From Tessaracoccus aquimaris (GTDB lineage Bacteria; Actinomycetota; Actinomycetes; Propionibacteriales; Propionibacteriaceae), in assembly GCF_001997345.1 (NCBI RefSeq), contig NZ_CP019606.1, positions 620,001-684,000 of the forward strand: DNA of 64,000 nucleotides, in the 5' to 3' direction. This document shows positions 38,548-51,488 of this stretch, piece after piece (positions within the stretch are counted from its first letter, which is position 1; the number at the start of each line of letters is the position of its first letter). The position numbers and the translations under genes were made by a program. The notes beneath the pieces are model-generated. The model saw nothing but the letters and a program-made list of their open reading frames with translations. It did no database searches and was not told where the DNA came from.

Positions 38548-40254
38548 CCTCGAGATTTCACGGGGGTGTGGTCTCGACCGGCGGAATGAATGGCGAAAGG
38601 TGCTCCTGGCCTGGGATGATACGAGGTGTTGAGACCCGTAGCCATCCGCTGGAAGGAGCACCTTTCAGGTGTCCCACCCTACCTTGTTCTTCTACCCCCG
38701 TCCGCGGGTGGACGTCGCCGAGGTTCCGGCCCTCGCGCATGCGGGCGCTGTGCTGCTGACCGACACGATTCACGCCACTGGCCTCGCTGCTTCGCTGCGT
38801 GAGGCGCTGGATTCGTGGACGAAACCGCTGGCAGAGCATCACAGCTCGAAGGTCCTGCTGGATCTCGCACTCACTCTCGCGATCGGCGGCGAGCACGCTT
38901 CGGATGCTGATCTGCTGCGGTGCGAACCGGACCTGTTCGGTGACGTCGCCTCGGCCCCCACGATCTCCCGCATGCTCACCACGCTGGCTGAGGACGCGCC
39001 CGCCGTGATCGAGGCGATCTCGAATGCCCGTCGCGCCGCGCGGGAACGGGCCTGGGCCTTGGCCGGGGAGCACTCCCCCGCCGCGGGGGCCAGTGCGAAG
39101 AGCCCGCTGGTCATCGACCTCGACGCCACCCTGATCAACGTCCACAGCGAGAAGGAGCAGGCCGCACCGACGTTCAAACGCGGCTTCGGCTATCACCCGC
39201 TGTGCGCGTTCCTCGACCACGGCAGCGAAGGGACTGGGGAACCGCTGGCGATCCATCTCCGCCCCGGCAACGCCGGCTCGAACACCGCGGCTGATCACAT
39301 CACCGTCACCAAGGCCGCGCTCGCGCAGCTCCCACCAGCCCTGCTGGCCCGGAGCAGGCGGGGGTCGAAGAAGATTCTGATCCGCACCGACGGAGCCGGC
39401 GGCACCAAGGACTTCGTCAAGTGGCTGACCAGGCGGCGGCTGGCCTACTCCGTCGGGTTCACTCTCCCCGCGCACACTCCTGACCTGCTGGAACATATCG
39501 ATGAGGCGCAGGCGTGGACTCCGGCCTATGACACCGATACCGACGGGATCCGCGAGGGGGCGTGGGTGGCGGAGCTGACCGGACTGCTGGACCTGTCCGG
39601 GTGGCCTGCCGGGATGCGGGTGATCGTGCGGAAGGAACGCCCCCACCCCGGAGCGCAACTACGGATCACCGATCACGAAGGAATGCGCATCACCGCGTTC
39701 GCCACCAACACCCCGCGCGGCCAGCTACCCGTCCTCGAGCTGCGTCACCGCCGCCGCGCACGATGCGAAGACCGGATCCGCAACGCCAAGGACCTGGGCT
39801 TGATGAAGTTCCCGCTGCAGGGCTTCGCGCAGAACCAGATCTGGTGCCAGATCATCCAGCTCGCCTCCGAGCTCGTCGCCTGGATGCAGACCATAGCTCT
39901 GACCGGCCATGACGCGAGGAAGTGGGAACCCAAACGGCTCCGCGCACGCTTGTTCGAGATCCCCGCGACTCTCGTGCGCCGCTGCCGGCACAAGGTCCTC
40001 CATCTCGCCGAACACGCCCCCGAAGCCCGAACCGTCCTAACCGGCATGAACCGGCTCCGCACCGCCGTCGCACAGACCTGACCAGGCGGCTCCACCCGCC
40101 CCACCGACCAGCAGAATCCTCCTCTCGGGAGTGGAACCCGACCGCCCGCAACGGACACTGCGACGATCTGTCACACCCACATGCCAGAATCAGCAGCTGA
40201 ACACCGGCAACGACGCCGAACGCCCCCGCTCACCAACCCGATGAAACATCGAGG
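38548..40254 (+). mobile_element. IS1380-family insertion sequence, complete
   Basis: 1,707 bp bounded by imperfect terminal inverted repeats: CCTCGAGATTTCACGGGGG on the left and its near complement ending in CATCGAGG on the right. A four-base target duplication CTAG lies at 38544-38547 and 40255-40258. One transposase gene fills the centre; about 170 bases of non-coding sequence follow it. Ends and reading frame are intact, so the element may be active. Confidence 0.9.
38669..40081 (+). CDS. IS1380-family transposase
   Basis: 470 residues, DDE type. First acidic residue in LVIDLDATLINVHSEKEQA, second in KILIRTDGAGGTKDF, and Glu in the RARCEDRIRNAKDLGL segment near residue 370, matching the order in the IS1380 family. 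GTG start 38669 with GGAAGGAG 11 bases upstream. Uninterrupted, so probably functional. Codon use is similarly GC-rich to that of the host genes. Confidence 0.92.
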   Translation: MSHPTLFFYPRPRVDVAEVPALAHAGAVLLTDTIHATGLAASLREALDSWTKPLAEHHSSKVLLDLALTLAIGGEHASDADLLRCEPDLFGDVASAPTISRMLTTLAEDAPAVIEAISNARRAARERAWALAGEHSPAAGASAKSPLVIDLDATLINVHSEKEQAAPTFKRGFGYHPLCAFLDHGSEGTGEPLAIHLRPGNAGSNTAADHITVTKAALAQLPPALLARSRRGSKKILIRTDGAGGTKDFVKWLTRRRLAYSVGFTLPAHTPDLLEHIDEAQAWTPAYDTDTDGIREGAWVAELTGLLDLSGWPAGMRVIVRKERPHPGAQLRITDHEGMRITAFATNTPRGQLPVLELRHRRRARCEDRIRNAKDLGLMKFPLQGFAQNQIWCQIIQLASELVAWMQTIALTGHDARKWEPKRLRARLFEIPATLVRRCRHKVLHLAEHAPEARTVLTGMNRLRTAVAQT

Positions 40255-40344
40255 CTAGGCGGCACCCCGACTAGGCCCGACAGCGGGGCGGTCAGGTCCC
40301 AAATCCGCGCTGACAAGGGTAGGCGCGAGCACGGCAGCCTCGAT

Positions 40345-40373
40345 TTGCGGGGGTCCTGAGGGCTGTGTATAGT
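40345..40373 (+). promoter_or_regulatory. rRNA promoter P1 (TTGCGG-17-TATAGT)
   Basis: A -35 box TTGCGG at 40345-40350, 17-base spacer, and -10 box TATAGT at 40368-40373, about 745 bases before the 16S. It is the first of four candidate promoters and lies 90 bases beyond the right IS end. AT-rich sequence and close consensus match the housekeeping sigma factor. Confidence 0.6.
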
Positions 40374-40602
40374 TTCTCAAGCTCCCTCGGTGAACCGGAC
40401 GGAAACGGCCGGACCAGGAGCCACCACCCCATCTCAATGTCGCGGGCGAGTGTGCGTTCGAAACGAACCCGCTCAAGGTCCGGGCTACGAGCATGGCCTC
40501 AGCAGGGCCGATTTGATCGGCAGGCAGGGGAACGGTAGTGTTAGCCAGGCTGCTTCGGCAGTCACCAACAACTCAACAGCGGTCGGCCTCGAACCAGACG
40601 GT

Positions 40603-40631
40603 TTGACAAGCCGAGATCGACAAAGTAAAGT
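40603..40631 (+). promoter_or_regulatory. rRNA promoter P2 (TTGACA-17-TAAAGT)
   Basis: Consensus -35 TTGACA at 40603-40608 and -10 TAAAGT at 40626-40631, spacer exactly 17. The same layout and downstream TTGG recur in the next two promoters. Confidence 0.75.
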
Positions 40632-40727
40632 TGGTCAGGTTGCGCCAAGCAACGGACCAACAGTAAAACACCTAGTCAACTAGGGTTTCACTACTACTTC
40701 GGAGCATCTCAGCCACGTCGAAGCGAT

Positions 40728-40756
40728 TTGACAGGCCGAACGCCAGCAAGTAAAGT
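40728..40756 (+). promoter_or_regulatory. rRNA promoter P3 (TTGACA-17-TAAAGT)
   Basis: TTGACA at 40728-40733 and TAAAGT at 40751-40756 with a 17-base spacer; almost a copy of the one at 40603, suggesting promoter duplication. Confidence 0.75.
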
Positions 40757-40816
40757 TGGACGAGTCGCCTAGCGACTTAAACACAACTCAACTGAGCTAG
40801 CGAGAATCAAGCAAGT

Positions 40817-40845
40817 TTGACAAGCGAGATTCAAGCAAGTAAAGT
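40817..40845 (+). promoter_or_regulatory. rRNA promoter P4 (TTGACA-17-TAAAGT)
   Basis: TTGACA at 40817-40822 and TAAAGT at 40840-40845, again with 17 bases between. The leader from here to the 16S is about 270 bases. Confidence 0.75.
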
Positions 40846-40913
40846 TGATCGAGTTGCCCCAAGCGGAAAACGAGCGAAAAACAGCTCGATGGAAGCGCGG
40901 GACGCACCCGAAA

Positions 40914-40934
40914 CTTGAGAACTCAACAGCGTGC
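40914..40934 (+). promoter_or_regulatory. rrn leader antitermination-type box
   Basis: CTTGAGAACTCAACAGCGTG, a sequence conserved in actinobacterial rRNA leaders; a near copy lies in the 16S-23S spacer at 42924. Interpreted as a nut-like/box element for antitermination or processing. The rest of 40935-41116 is leader with a small hairpin (GGTCTCTTCGGAGACC). Confidence 0.55.
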
Positions 40935-41116
40935 TTAAAGTCAATGCCAAATAAAATGCACATTGCAAGGCTTGCCTTGCAGTTGCGAACCCGTCTACAT
41001 GATGCAAATCATGTAACGGATTCCTTTGAAAATATTGATAGATCCAGCAATGGAACTCTGTCAGTATCAAACTAAGTTGATGGTTAAGCGGTCTCTTCGG
41101 AGACCGTGCCAATAAT

Positions 41117-42960
<1,844 letters not shown>

Positions 42961-42962
42961 AT

Positions 42963-46056
<3,094 letters not shown>

Positions 46057-46083
46057 CTACAAAGATGCTACGCGTCCACTGTG
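46057..46083 (+). other. Right strand of 23S processing stalk
   Basis: CTACAAAGATGCTACGCGTC and following bases are complementary to 42935-42960 with one or two bulges, forming the long stem normally cut by RNase III. The next 68 bases before the 5S hold nothing clear. Confidence 0.75.
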
Positions 46084-46151
46084 AGGTTCCCGAGATACGG
46101 TCGGGAGCACGATATAACTGAATGTCTGTGCCCTGACGCTATCTCAATAGT

Positions 46152-46270
46152 GTTTCGGTGGCCATAGCGAGAGGGAAACACCCGGTCCCATCCCGAACCC
46201 GGAAGTTAAGCCTCTCAGCGCCGATGGTACTGCAGCGGGGACGCTGTGGGAGACTAGGACGCCGCCGGAC
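46152..46270 (+). rRNA. rrf: 5S ribosomal RNA
   Basis: About 118 bases with the conserved segments CCCGGTCCCATCCCGAACCC and GGAAGTTAAGCCTCTCAGCG and closing complementary ends (GTTTCGGTGG / CCGCCGGAC). Last gene of the operon, followed at once by a terminator. Confidence 0.94.
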
Positions 46271-46277
46271 TTCTTAC

Positions 46278-46308
46278 AAAAACCCCCGACTTATGTCGGG
46301 GGGTTTTT
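46278..46308 (+). terminator. Intrinsic terminator of the rRNA operon
   Basis: AAAAACCCCCGAC / GTCGGGGGGTTTTT around TTAT; eight bases after the 5S. A classic stem with T tract. Confidence 0.9.
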
Positions 46309-46400
46309 GCATTTCCAGGACCTTTTGAGTCGGCTTGACCGACCGCCCGTCCCAGCTAGTGAGTTAGGTGATCCGCTGCCGGTTTGGGATGATAGGGAGC

Positions 46401-48677
46401 ATGTCTGAGCAGAACGATTCCTCCCAGGGCCGGCCCTCGTCGAGCGGCGGCCGCGGCGACGACCGGCCGCCCTACAACCGGGATCGACGCGACGACGACC
46501 GTCGCGGCCCACGCCGCGATGACGACCGTAAGCCGTTCAACCGGGATCGTCGTGATGACGATCGTCGCGGCCCACGCCGTGATGACGATCGGAAGCCGTT
46601 CAACCGTGACGACCGCGGCCCGCGCCGGGACGATGACCGTAAGCCGTTCAACCGGGACCGTCGAGACGATGACCGTCGCGGTCCTCGTCGCGATGACGAC
46701 CGTAGGCCGTTCAACCGTGACGACCGTGGACCGCGCCGGGATGACGACAGGAAGCCGTTCAATCGCGACGACCGTGGCCCCCGTCGGGACGATGACAGGA
46801 AGCCGTTCAACCGCGACGACCGTGGCCCCCGCCGCGACGATGACCGTAAGCCGTTCAACAGGGACCGTCGAGACGACGATCGCCGCGGCCCACGCAGCGA
46901 CGACAGCCGCAGGCCCTACAACCGTGACGACCGCGGCCCCCGCCGCGACGACGACCGTAAGCCGTTCAACAGGGACCGTCGAGACGATGACCGTCGCGGT
47001 CCTCGTCGCGATGACGACCGCAGGCCCTACAACCGTGACGACCGCGGCCCCCGCCGCGACGACGACAGGAAGCCGTTCAACAGGGACCGTCGAGACGACG
47101 ATCGCCGCGGCCCACGCAGCGACGACAACCGCAGGCCCTACAACCGTGACGACCGCGGCCCCCGCCGCGACGACGACCGCAGGCCGTTCAACCGTGACGA
47201 CCGCGGCCCCCGCCGCGACGATGACCGTAAGCCGTTCAATCGCGACCGTCGAGACGATGACCGTCGCGGTCCTCGTCGCGATGACGACCGCAAGCCGTAT
47301 GGCCGCGATGACCGTGGACCGCGCCGGGACGATGACCGCAGGCCGTTCAACCGTGACGACCGCGGCCCGCGCCGTGATGACGACCGTAGGCCGTTCAACC
47401 GTGACGACCGCGGCCCGCGCCGGGACGATGACCGCAGGCCGTTCAACCGTGACGACCGCGGCCCGCGCCGTGACGATGACCGTAGGCCGTTCAACCGTGA
47501 CGACGACCGACGCGGCTGGCGTGGCGAGGGCGAGGAGCGGGAACGTCGCTTCCACCCGGGCACCGAGGCACGCGCCGACGAGCCTGACACCCCGCAGGAC
47601 TATGTGGAGAACGAACTGCCGTTCGGTGTGCGTGCCGAGCTGAAGAGCCTCCCCAAGGACCTGGCGGACATCGTCGGCGCCCACATCTGGGCGGCCGGCC
47701 ACCTGATCGACGAGGACCCGGATCTCGCGTTCCGCCACGCGGAGGCCGCGCGCCGCCGCGCGGGTCGCCTGCCCATCGTGCGGGAGGCGGCCGCAGAGAC
47801 CGCGTACGCGGCGGGGGAGTACGCCATCGCGCTGCGCGAGTTCCGCGCCATCCGCCGGATGAACGGCGGCGACGACCTGCTGCCGGTGATCGCCGACTGC
47901 GAGCGCGCGCTCGGGCGGCATCGTGACGCGCTTGCCGTGCTTGCGGAACTCGATCCCGCGACCCGCAACATCGAGCTGCGGATCGAGTGCCTCCTTGTTG
48001 AGGCAGGGATCCGCGACGACCTTGGCCAGCGTGCCGAGGCTCTGCGTCTGCTGAAGGCGGCCATCGGACGCAAGATCGGGGCGCCCGGCGCGCAGGCGCG
48101 ACTGCGCTACGCGTACGCCGACCTGCTCGAGCGGCAGGGCGACGCGCAGGGCGCACGTGAGTGGTTCACCTCCGCGGCCGCCCTCGACCAGCATGCCGAC
48201 CTTGACGTCGCCGACCGGCTCGCGTCTATCGACGGCGTCGTGCTTCCCGACTTCGCCGACGACGAGGACGAGGACGACGACCTCGACGAGGACGACTCTG
48301 ACGAGGACCTTGACGAGGACGACTCCGATGAGGACCTTGACGAGGACGACTCCGATGAGGACCTTGACGAGGACGACTCCGATGAGGACCTTGACGAGGA
48401 CGACTCCGATGAGGACCTTGACGAGGACGATTCCGATGAGGACCTTGACGAGGACGATTCCGATGAGGACCTTGACGAGGACGATTCCGATGAGGACCTC
48501 GACGAGGACGATTCCGATGAGGACCTCGACGAGGACGATTCCGATGAGGACCTCGACCAGGACGACCCCGACGAAGAGGACCTGGAAGGGGAGGACGAGG
48601 CGACCCCGGCGGCCGAGGACGAGGCTGCCGACGATAGCCTGGAGCCGACCGACGACGAGGGGGACGAGCGGGAATGA
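46401..48677 (+). CDS. TPR-like protein with long charged repeat tails
   Basis: 758 residues. Residues about 25-370 consist of about 19 copies of a 15-residue unit RGPRRDDDRKPFNRD, some with an inserted RRDDD block: alternating Arg and Asp, certainly disordered. Residues about 390-615 form a helical, TPR-like domain (ELPFGVRAELKSLPKDLAD, AGEYAIALREFRAIRRMNGG, ALAVLAELDPATRNIELR). The tail is strongly acidic, with ten 9-residue DSDEDLDED-type repeats. Mycobacteria also have a TPR-type gene before the HAD phosphatase, so the central domain is conserved while the tails vary. Its function is unknown; the Arg/Asp repeats resemble RNA-binding or condensate-forming tails. ATG 46401; coupled to the next gene (ATGA). 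Confidence 0.8.
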   Translation: MSEQNDSSQGRPSSSGGRGDDRPPYNRDRRDDDRRGPRRDDDRKPFNRDRRDDDRRGPRRDDDRKPFNRDDRGPRRDDDRKPFNRDRRDDDRRGPRRDDDRRPFNRDDRGPRRDDDRKPFNRDDRGPRRDDDRKPFNRDDRGPRRDDDRKPFNRDRRDDDRRGPRSDDSRRPYNRDDRGPRRDDDRKPFNRDRRDDDRRGPRRDDDRRPYNRDDRGPRRDDDRKPFNRDRRDDDRRGPRSDDNRRPYNRDDRGPRRDDDRRPFNRDDRGPRRDDDRKPFNRDRRDDDRRGPRRDDDRKPYGRDDRGPRRDDDRRPFNRDDRGPRRDDDRRPFNRDDRGPRRDDDRRPFNRDDRGPRRDDDRRPFNRDDDRRGWRGEGEERERRFHPGTEARADEPDTPQDYVENELPFGVRAELKSLPKDLADIVGAHIWAAGHLIDEDPDLAFRHAEAARRRAGRLPIVREAAAETAYAAGEYAIALREFRAIRRMNGGDDLLPVIADCERALGRHRDALAVLAELDPATRNIELRIECLLVEAGIRDDLGQRAEALRLLKAAIGRKIGAPGAQARLRYAYADLLERQGDAQGAREWFTSAAALDQHADLDVADRLASIDGVVLPDFADDEDEDDDLDEDDSDEDLDEDDSDEDLDEDDSDEDLDEDDSDEDLDEDDSDEDLDEDDSDEDLDEDDSDEDLDEDDSDEDLDEDDSDEDLDEDDSDEDLDQDDPDEEDLEGEDEATPAAEDEAADDSLEPTDDEGDERE
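46480..47515 (+). repeat. 45/60-bp coding repeats (Arg/Asp units)
   Basis: About 19 repeats coding RGPRRDDDR(K/R)PFNRD. Many are identical over 30 or more bases, so the array is prone to copy-number change and assembly error. Confidence 0.85.
48268..48560 (+). repeat. 27-bp coding tandem repeats (acidic)
   Basis: Ten copies of a 27-base unit coding D-E-D-D-S-D-E-D-L. Copies 2-5 are nearly identical and 6-10 share a TTCC variant, showing block-wise expansion. Confidence 0.85.
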
Positions 48678-49663
48678 AGGCTCTGGCACAGGACTACGAC
48701 GCTGCCCTGTTCGACCTCGACGGGGTGATCTACCTCGGCCCGTTCGCCATCGACGGCGTCCCTGAGGCGCTGGAGGAGTTGCGATCGCGCGGCAACCGGG
48801 TCGGCTTCGTCACCAACAATGCGGCCAGGACGCCGGCCACCGTCGCCGAGCACCTCGTCGAACTCGGCATCGAGGCGGACACCGATGACGTGGTGAACTC
48901 GACGATGGCCACGCTCCGGATGCTCGGCGACGACCTGGAGCCGGGCACCCGCATCCTTGCGGTCGGCACCGACGCGCTCCGGGAGCAGTTGCGAGGCGCG
49001 GGCTTCACGGTCGTCAACTCCCTCGACGACGACCCGGCCGCCGTGGTGCAGGGTTACAGCCCCACCATCGAGTTCCCCAAGCTGGAGGAGGCCGCCCTGG
49101 CCGTCCAGCGCGGCGCCGCCTGGTACGCGACCAACCCCGACATGACCCGGCCCTCCGACAGGGGCCTTGTGCCCGGGCTCGGAGCGCAGCTCGCCGTGGT
49201 GCGTGCCTGCGTCACGGTCGACCCGCAGATCGCGGGTAAGCCGTACCGGCCGCTGCTCGACGAGACGGTCCTCAGGCTCGAGGCCGACCATCCCATCTTC
49301 GTCGGCGACCGCACCGACACCGACATCCTCGGCGCCAACAACGTCGGCATGGACTCGCTGTTCGTCTTCACCGGCGCCCACGGCAAGCACGACCTCGCCG
49401 CCGCGCCGCCCGAGTACCGGCCGACCTACATCGGCTACGACGCCAGCGCACTGCTCGAGCCGCCCCGCGTGGCCGAGTTCCACGGCCAGCGGTTCGTCTG
49501 CGGCTACCAGGAGGTCGACCTCACCGACGACGCCGCCTACCTCTCCACCCGTCCCGTCACGCGCGACGAGCAACTCGACGCGTTGTGGGCGGGCCTGCAG
49601 GCTGCGTGGCGTTTCGACCTGAACATCGACGCGGTGCTCAACTCGATCGACACCCTGAGATGA
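48674..49663 (+). CDS. HAD-superfamily (IIA) phosphatase
   Basis: 329 residues. ALFDLDGVIYLG holds the nucleophile Asp, GFVTNNAART the Thr motif, GKPYRPLL the Lys, and FVGDRTDTDILGANN the metal-binding acidic pair; this order is that of NagD/4-nitrophenylphosphatase-like subclass IIA proteins. The preceding gene overlaps by four bases and tlyA follows after a small gene, an arrangement conserved in actinobacteria. Substrate unknown. Confidence 0.9.
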   Translation: MKALAQDYDAALFDLDGVIYLGPFAIDGVPEALEELRSRGNRVGFVTNNAARTPATVAEHLVELGIEADTDDVVNSTMATLRMLGDDLEPGTRILAVGTDALREQLRGAGFTVVNSLDDDPAAVVQGYSPTIEFPKLEEAALAVQRGAAWYATNPDMTRPSDRGLVPGLGAQLAVVRACVTVDPQIAGKPYRPLLDETVLRLEADHPIFVGDRTDTDILGANNVGMDSLFVFTGAHGKHDLAAAPPEYRPTYIGYDASALLEPPRVAEFHGQRFVCGYQEVDLTDDAAYLSTRPVTRDEQLDALWAGLQAAWRFDLNIDAVLNSIDTLR

Positions 49664-49869
49664 GCCTCCCGACGCCCCGCAGCGCCGCCCCCGCCGACCA
49701 GCGCCGTCAGGAACTGGTCGCGGAGGCCTTGGAGGCGCTGGAGGGCGTCGAGGAGCTTCCCCTCGAGGAGCAGACCGCCCGGCTCACCGAGGCCCAGTCG
49801 GTGCTGGCAGGCGTCCTCAGCAACGACCCCCTGACGATCCAGCGAGGCCTCCCAGGCGTCACCACGTGA
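49660..49869 (+). CDS. Small acidic protein between HAD phosphatase and tlyA
   Basis: 69 residues (ELVAEALEALEGVEELPLEE; helical, Glu/Leu-rich). A short gene in the same position is common in actinobacteria (Rv1693 in Mycobacterium). ATG overlaps the HAD stop, and its stop overlaps the tlyA GTG. Function unknown. Confidence 0.75.
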   Translation: MSLPTPRSAAPADQRRQELVAEALEALEGVEELPLEEQTARLTEAQSVLAGVLSNDPLTIQRGLPGVTT

Positions 49870-50582
49870 GACTCGATCTCGCGCTCGTGATGCGCGGCAT
49901 CGCGCGCTCCCGAGGGCAGGCGGCGGGCCTGATCGGCGACGGCAAGGTCCAGGTCGACGGCGTCCCCGCGACCAAGGCGTCCCAACCCGTCTCTGACGAC
50001 CAGGAACTGACCGCAGACGTCGACCCCTGGGTCTCGCGCGCCGCCCACAAACTGCTCGGCGCCCTCGACGCCACCGGCATCGACGTCCGCGGCCGGGCGC
50101 TCGACGCCGGCGCCTCCACCGGTGGCTTCACGCAGGTCTGCCTCGCGCGCGGCGCCGACCTCGTCTACGCCGTCGACGTCGGCCACGACCAACTCGCCCC
50201 CGAGGTCCGGGCCGACCCGCGCGTGCGCGTCGCGGAGGGGCTGAACCTGCGCGACCTGACCCTCGACGACGTGGACGGCCAGCCCGTCGACCTGATCGTC
50301 GGCGACGTGTCGTTCATCTCGCTGACGCTGCTTCTCGAGCCGCTGCTCGGCGTCCTCGCCGAGGGCGGAACGGCGTTGCTGCTCGTCAAGCCGCAGTTCG
50401 AGGTCGGGCGGGGCAGGCTCGGCGCGGGCGGGGTGGTGCGCGACGCGACGCTTCGCCGCCGCGCCGTCGACGCCGTCGTCGCGAAGGCCAACGACCTGGG
50501 CTGGGTGGAAAGGTGGCGCGGCGAGTCGCCGCTGCCCGGCTCGGCTGGCAACGTTGAGTTCTTTGTCCGGCTGACTCGGTAG
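49866..50582 (+). CDS. tlyA: TlyA-family rRNA 2'-O-methyltransferase
   Basis: 238 residues: N-terminal S4-like domain (MRLDLALVMRGIARSRGQAA) and an FtsJ-like fold (ALDAGASTGGFTQVCLARGA for SAM binding, DLIVGDVSFISLT, LLVKPQFEVGRG). Family members methylate 16S/23S rRNA and confer capreomycin susceptibility; some are also called haemolysins. GTG start overlapping the previous stop. Confidence 0.93.
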   Translation: MRLDLALVMRGIARSRGQAAGLIGDGKVQVDGVPATKASQPVSDDQELTADVDPWVSRAAHKLLGALDATGIDVRGRALDAGASTGGFTQVCLARGADLVYAVDVGHDQLAPEVRADPRVRVAEGLNLRDLTLDDVDGQPVDLIVGDVSFISLTLLLEPLLGVLAEGGTALLLVKPQFEVGRGRLGAGGVVRDATLRRRAVDAVVAKANDLGWVERWRGESPLPGSAGNVEFFVRLTR

Positions 50583-50591
50583 TCTGGGGCC

Positions 50592-51488
50592 GTGAAGCAG
50601 CGAACCGTCGCCGTGCTCGTGCACCCAGAGCGCGAGGAGGCAATCGTCAAGGCCGTCCAGTTCATGGAGGCCCTCCACGCCATGGGGTTCGGCTTCCTCG
50701 TCTTCGAGAGCGACCTCGAGCGACTGGCCGAACGCGTGCCAGAGGCGCACATCACCGACCTCGACCACCGCCCAGCAGAACTGGCGGTCGTCTTCGGCGG
50801 CGACGGCACCATCCTGCGCGCCGCCGAATGGTCCCTGCCCCTCGGGGTGCCGCTGCTCGGCGTCAACCTCGGCCATGTCGGCTTCCTCGCCGAGATGGAA
50901 CCGTCCGACCTTGAGGAACTGCCCTCCGTCGTCGCCGAGCGCCGCTACGACGTCGAGGAACGCACCACCTTGAAGGTCGAGGTACGCGACGCCGAGGGGA
51001 CGCTGACCTGGGCCTCACCCGCCGTCAACGAGGTGTCGCTGGAGAAGCTCGCCCGGGAGCGGATGCTCACCGTGCTTGTCAGCGTCGACGACCGGCCGCT
51101 CTCACGGTGGGGGTGTGACGGCGTGCTCGTGTCCACCCCGACCGGCTCGACCGCCTACGGCTTCTCGGCGGGCGGGCCCGTCATCTGGCCCGACGTCCAG
51201 GCGATGCTCGTGGTCCCGCTGGCCGCACACGCGCTGTTCAACCGGCCGATGGTGCTCAGCCCCACCTCCAAGGTGACCCTCGACATCCCGGACGACGCGG
51301 GAACCCAGGGCATCTTGTGGTGCGACGGGCGGCGAAGCCACGAACTGACCCTCGGGGAACGCGTCACGATCGTGTCCAACTCCCAGAAGGTGCGCATCGC
51401 GCGGCTCGGCGAGCAGCCGTTCACCACCCGACTCGTGAAGAAGTTCGCGCTGCCCGTCAACGGCTGGCGCGAGAAGCGGGACCAGTAG
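50592..51488 (+). CDS. nadK: NAD kinase
   Basis: Phosphorylates NAD to NADP. 298 residues with VVFGGDGTILRAAEW (GGDGT) and LLGVNLGHVGFLAEM, plus VSTPTGSTAYGFSAGGP, all diagnostic. GTG start 50592; ends one base into the recN start. Confidence 0.96.
   Translation: MKQRTVAVLVHPEREEAIVKAVQFMEALHAMGFGFLVFESDLERLAERVPEAHITDLDHRPAELAVVFGGDGTILRAAEWSLPLGVPLLGVNLGHVGFLAEMEPSDLEELPSVVAERRYDVEERTTLKVEVRDAEGTLTWASPAVNEVSLEKLARERMLTVLVSVDDRPLSRWGCDGVLVSTPTGSTAYGFSAGGPVIWPDVQAMLVVPLAAHALFNRPMVLSPTSKVTLDIPDDAGTQGILWCDGRRSHELTLGERVTIVSNSQKVRIARLGEQPFTTRLVKKFALPVNGWREKRDQ

Noticed and set aside
46356..48689. A 777-codon open frame antisense to the repetitive TPR-like gene
   Set aside because: It arises from the repetitive, GC-rich composition: repeats such as Val/Leu/Ile-rich runs mirror the acidic repeats on the plus strand. 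The plus-strand frame has a conserved central domain and couples to the HAD gene.
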